A stretch of 64,000 nt of DNA, from NCBI GenBank assembly GCA_030425505.1, contig JAUIAB010000004.1, forward strand, positions 1-64,000, read 5' to 3'. Both the position numbers and the translations under genes were made by a program. This DNA comes from Bacteroidia bacterium (GTDB lineage: Bacteria > Bacteroidota > Bacteroidia > Cytophagales > Flammeovirgaceae). The notes under the pieces are model-generated. The model was not told where the DNA came from and did not search any database. It saw only the letters and a list, made by a program, of their open reading frames with translations. Shown here piece by piece: positions 62,081-64,000 of the stretch (positions within the stretch are counted from its first letter, which is position 1; each line of letters starts with the position of its first letter).

Positions 62081-64000
62081 TCAGTATCAGGGATTTTTTG
62101 AGGTTCAATCCAATTTCCATCCTCTTTGATTATTTGTATAAGCTCATCTACCGCTTTTTCCGATGGAACGGCTCTTTTTATAACCTCTTTTCCCTTGTAG
62201 AGCGTTATTTTGCCTTTTCCAGAGCCTACATAGCCATAGTCCGCATCTGCCATTTCTCCTGGACCATTTACAATACAACCCATAATCCCTATTTTGACTC
62301 CTTTTAAGTGATCTGTCCTTTTTCTTATCATAGCGGTTGTTTCTTCCAGATCGAATAATGTTCTACCGCAAGAAGGACAGGAAATGTATTCTGTTTTAGA
62401 GATACGCATTCTGGATGCCTGTAGTATTCCAAAGGCAGTTTGATTAATGAATTTCATTTCCTCCTGTGGCTGATTTTTTGCGTTTTTTGATAGCATAACA
62501 CCGTCTCCAAATCCATCAACAAGTAATGCTCCTAGGTCTATAGAACTGTATATCTGTACTTTTTCACTTTCTTCTCCTTCGTACCGCAAGTTTATAATTA
62601 CAGGGTTTGTAATCTTTTGCTGATACAGGTAAAAAAGTGCATCTCTGAGCTTTTTCATGGGAGTTTTTGAATCTCCACTAAGTATGATTACTAGCTTTTT
62701 ACCTTGATATAGTTCTCGAGGCAACTGTTCTATTTCCTCAGCATTAATTGCTACAAAGTTTAGGTTAGGATGCAATTGAACCTGTTGCTTTAGTCGCTCC
62801 TCTGTCAATAAGGGATATATATTTTCTTTTTTCTCACTATTTGCCCACGTTTCATAGTTAGCTATTTCCTTCAAACCATTAGGCAGCATAAAATGCAACA
62901 GATTATCTCCCGTATATATGTAATCAGCACCAAAGTCTGTCATTATCCATTTGTCCAGCTCGGGCATATAATGATGCCCTATCGACTTAAGATCTTTTGG
63001 GTTTACATCTTTTTGCTTGCTAAAATCAGCAATTACTCTTGGTACATTCTCTAACCCTATATTTTCGATTTCGTTCGTTTTCCGTCTTTGATATTCAAAA
63101 GGGCTTTTAGGAACTTCCTTTTCATTAATTGCAGAAATATTATTCTGAGTGTATCGATTTACTAAAGCTCTAGCTACAGGTATTTCATTTTCTGGAGGTT
63201 CGGTTAAAGAAACTCGAACTGTATCGCCTAGCCCATCTTCTAGCAATGTTCCAATCCCTACTGCTGATTTTATTCTCCCATCTTCACCATCTCCTGCTTC
63301 AGTTACTCCCAAGTGCAACGGATACGGTTTCAGTTTTTCTGCTTCTAGTTTATGAACTAATAGGCGATATGCCTGAACCATGACTTGAGGGTTACTTGAC
63401 TTCATGGATAGAACTATGTTGTAGTACAGTTCATCTTCGCATATTCTCAGAAACTCTAATGCTGACTCTACCATACCCTCTGGCGTGTCACCATATCTGC
63501 TCATTATTCTATCAGATAAAGAACCGTGGTTTGTTCCTATCCGCATTGCAGTACCATATTCTTTGCAAATTTTTATAAGAGGGATAAACTTTTTCCGTAT
63601 TCTTTCTATCTCCTGGTTATAGCTTTCATCTGTATATTCTAGAACCTGAAATTTCTTTTTATCTGCGTAATTTCCTGGGTTTATTCGTACTTTCTCTACT
63701 ATTCTAGCAGCGCATTCTGCCGCATTTGGAGTAAAGTGAATATCTGCGATGATAGGAGTAGAGTATCCTTTTTTAGCTAACTCTTGTTTAATGCTTTGTA
63801 AGTTTTCTGCTTCCTTTATGCTAGGTGTCGTTATTCGTACATATTCACTCCCAGCGTCTATCATTCGTATCGCCTCTTCAACTGTTGCCTTTGTATCCAT
63901 TGTATCTGCGGTAGTCATGGACTGAACACGAATTGGGTGCAATCCCCCCAATGGTACTTCCCCAATTTTCACCTCTATCGTCTCTCTTCTTGAGTACGTA
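62059..64000 (-). CDS. ispG: (E)-4-hydroxy-3-methylbut-2-enyl-diphosphate synthase (IspG), 5' end cut
   Basis: Fe-S enzyme of the MEP isoprenoid pathway. It is the long Bacteroidota type with an extra domain between the TIM barrel and the Fe-S domain. PLGGLHPIRVQSMTTADTMD opens the barrel, and the Fe-S domain has SCPSCGRTLFDLEE and KIGIMGCIVNGPGEMADADYGYVG with the three Cys ligands. The frame stays open past the GTG at 63972 (codons for SRRETIEVKIGEV) to the window end, so the start lies outside. The last 7 or so codons and the stop fall in the decayed repeat relic, which may explain the unusual end PDTETVVARN. Confidence 0.95.
   Translation of the reverse strand, partial: TYSRRETIEVKIGEVPLGGLHPIRVQSMTTADTMDTKATVEEAIRMIDAGSEYVRITTPSIKEAENLQSIKQELAKKGYSTPIIADIHFTPNAAECAARIVEKVRINPGNYADKKKFQVLEYTDESYNQEIERIRKKFIPLIKICKEYGTAMRIGTNHGSLSDRIMSRYGDTPEGMVESALEFLRICEDELYYNIVLSMKSSNPQVMVQAYRLLVHKLEAEKLKPYPLHLGVTEAGDGEDGRIKSAVGIGTLLEDGLGDTVRVSLTEPPENEIPVARALVNRYTQNNISAINEKEVPKSPFEYQRRKTNEIENIGLENVPRVIADFSKQKDVNPKDLKSIGHHYMPELDKWIMTDFGADYIYTGDNLLHFMLPNGLKEIANYETWANSEKKENIYPLLTEERLKQQVQLHPNLNFVAINAEEIEQLPRELYQGKKLVIILSGDSKTPMKKLRDALFYLYQQKITNPVIINLRYEGEESEKVQIYSSIDLGALLVDGFGDGVMLSKNAKNQPQEEMKFINQTAFGILQASRMRISKTEYISCPSCGRTLFDLEETTAMIRKRTDHLKGVKIGIMGCIVNGPGEMADADYGYVGSGKGKITLYKGKEVIKRAVPSEKAVDELIQIIKEDGNWIEPQKIPDTETVVARN

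Overview
The window is a 64 kb piece of an AT-rich chromosome from a member of the Bacteroidota, most likely a Cytophagales-type marine or gliding bacterium. The signs are type IX secretion C-terminal sorting domains on two exported proteins (25218-32621 and 59800-61764), a GldN/PorN homologue, the Bacteroidota-type long IspG, a fused alpha/beta 2-oxoacid dehydrogenase E1, many short lipoprotein signals, AT-rich translation starts without Shine-Dalgarno sequences, and a few TTG/GTG starts. I found no rRNA, tRNA, CRISPR array, insertion sequence or phage module. Both ends cut genes: rodA on the left and ispG on the right.

Layout. 1-4461: rodA end, lepA, a tiny LOTUS-like protein, a CoA-type Nudix hydrolase and a small membrane protein. 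4550-7798: a tight co-directional run of nrnA, two FKBP lipoproteins and a patatin. 8044-17918: kynurenine 3-monooxygenase, an ankyrin protein, a NeuD-like/yebC pair, uvrC, a second patatin and a GH97 alpha-glucosidase. 18004-24373: HU, TPR protein, a 29-residue mS38/bS22-like ribosomal protein, RNase G, sirtuin, a frameshifted small gene, menA, a DUF2520 protein and rfbC. 25218-32621: a 2467-residue secreted multi-domain protein. 32682-43621: kdsD, an M16 peptidase, a lipoprotein, a porin/lptE/sigma-54-activator run, a glycosyltransferase, the fused E1 and a small exported protein. 43644-51424: accC, an ArsR regulator with an obvious operator, a fused NAD(P)HX repair enzyme, two outer-membrane-type proteins and gldN. 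51518-57190: a SulP transporter next to a beta-carbonic anhydrase, a CHASE2/FecR-like pair and meaB. 57908-61764: a repeat-built surface protein and a T9SS-sorted subtilase. Then comes a decayed relic of the surface-protein repeats running into the 3' end of ispG.

The most unusual feature is a leader element of about 95 bp present five times (7950-8043 +, 15674-15771 -, 21564-21656 -, 33721-33814 +, 43022-43117 +). Each copy stops exactly at the start codon of an unrelated gene: kynurenine monooxygenase, patatin, sirtuin, M16 peptidase and a small exported protein. It begins with a 12-bp palindrome (CAGACATGTCTG) and carries nested inverted repeats. Its conserved 3' tail can pair with its 5' part so as to cover the translation start. 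It looks like a dispersed promoter/5'UTR cassette that would place five scattered genes under one control. I do not recognise it.

Other points worth a second look are a T9-tract frameshift (21886-21894), a sirtuin and a NeuD-like acyltransferase that lack signature residues, gldN outside a gldKLMN context, and a near-perfect inverted repeat at the arsR-like start.
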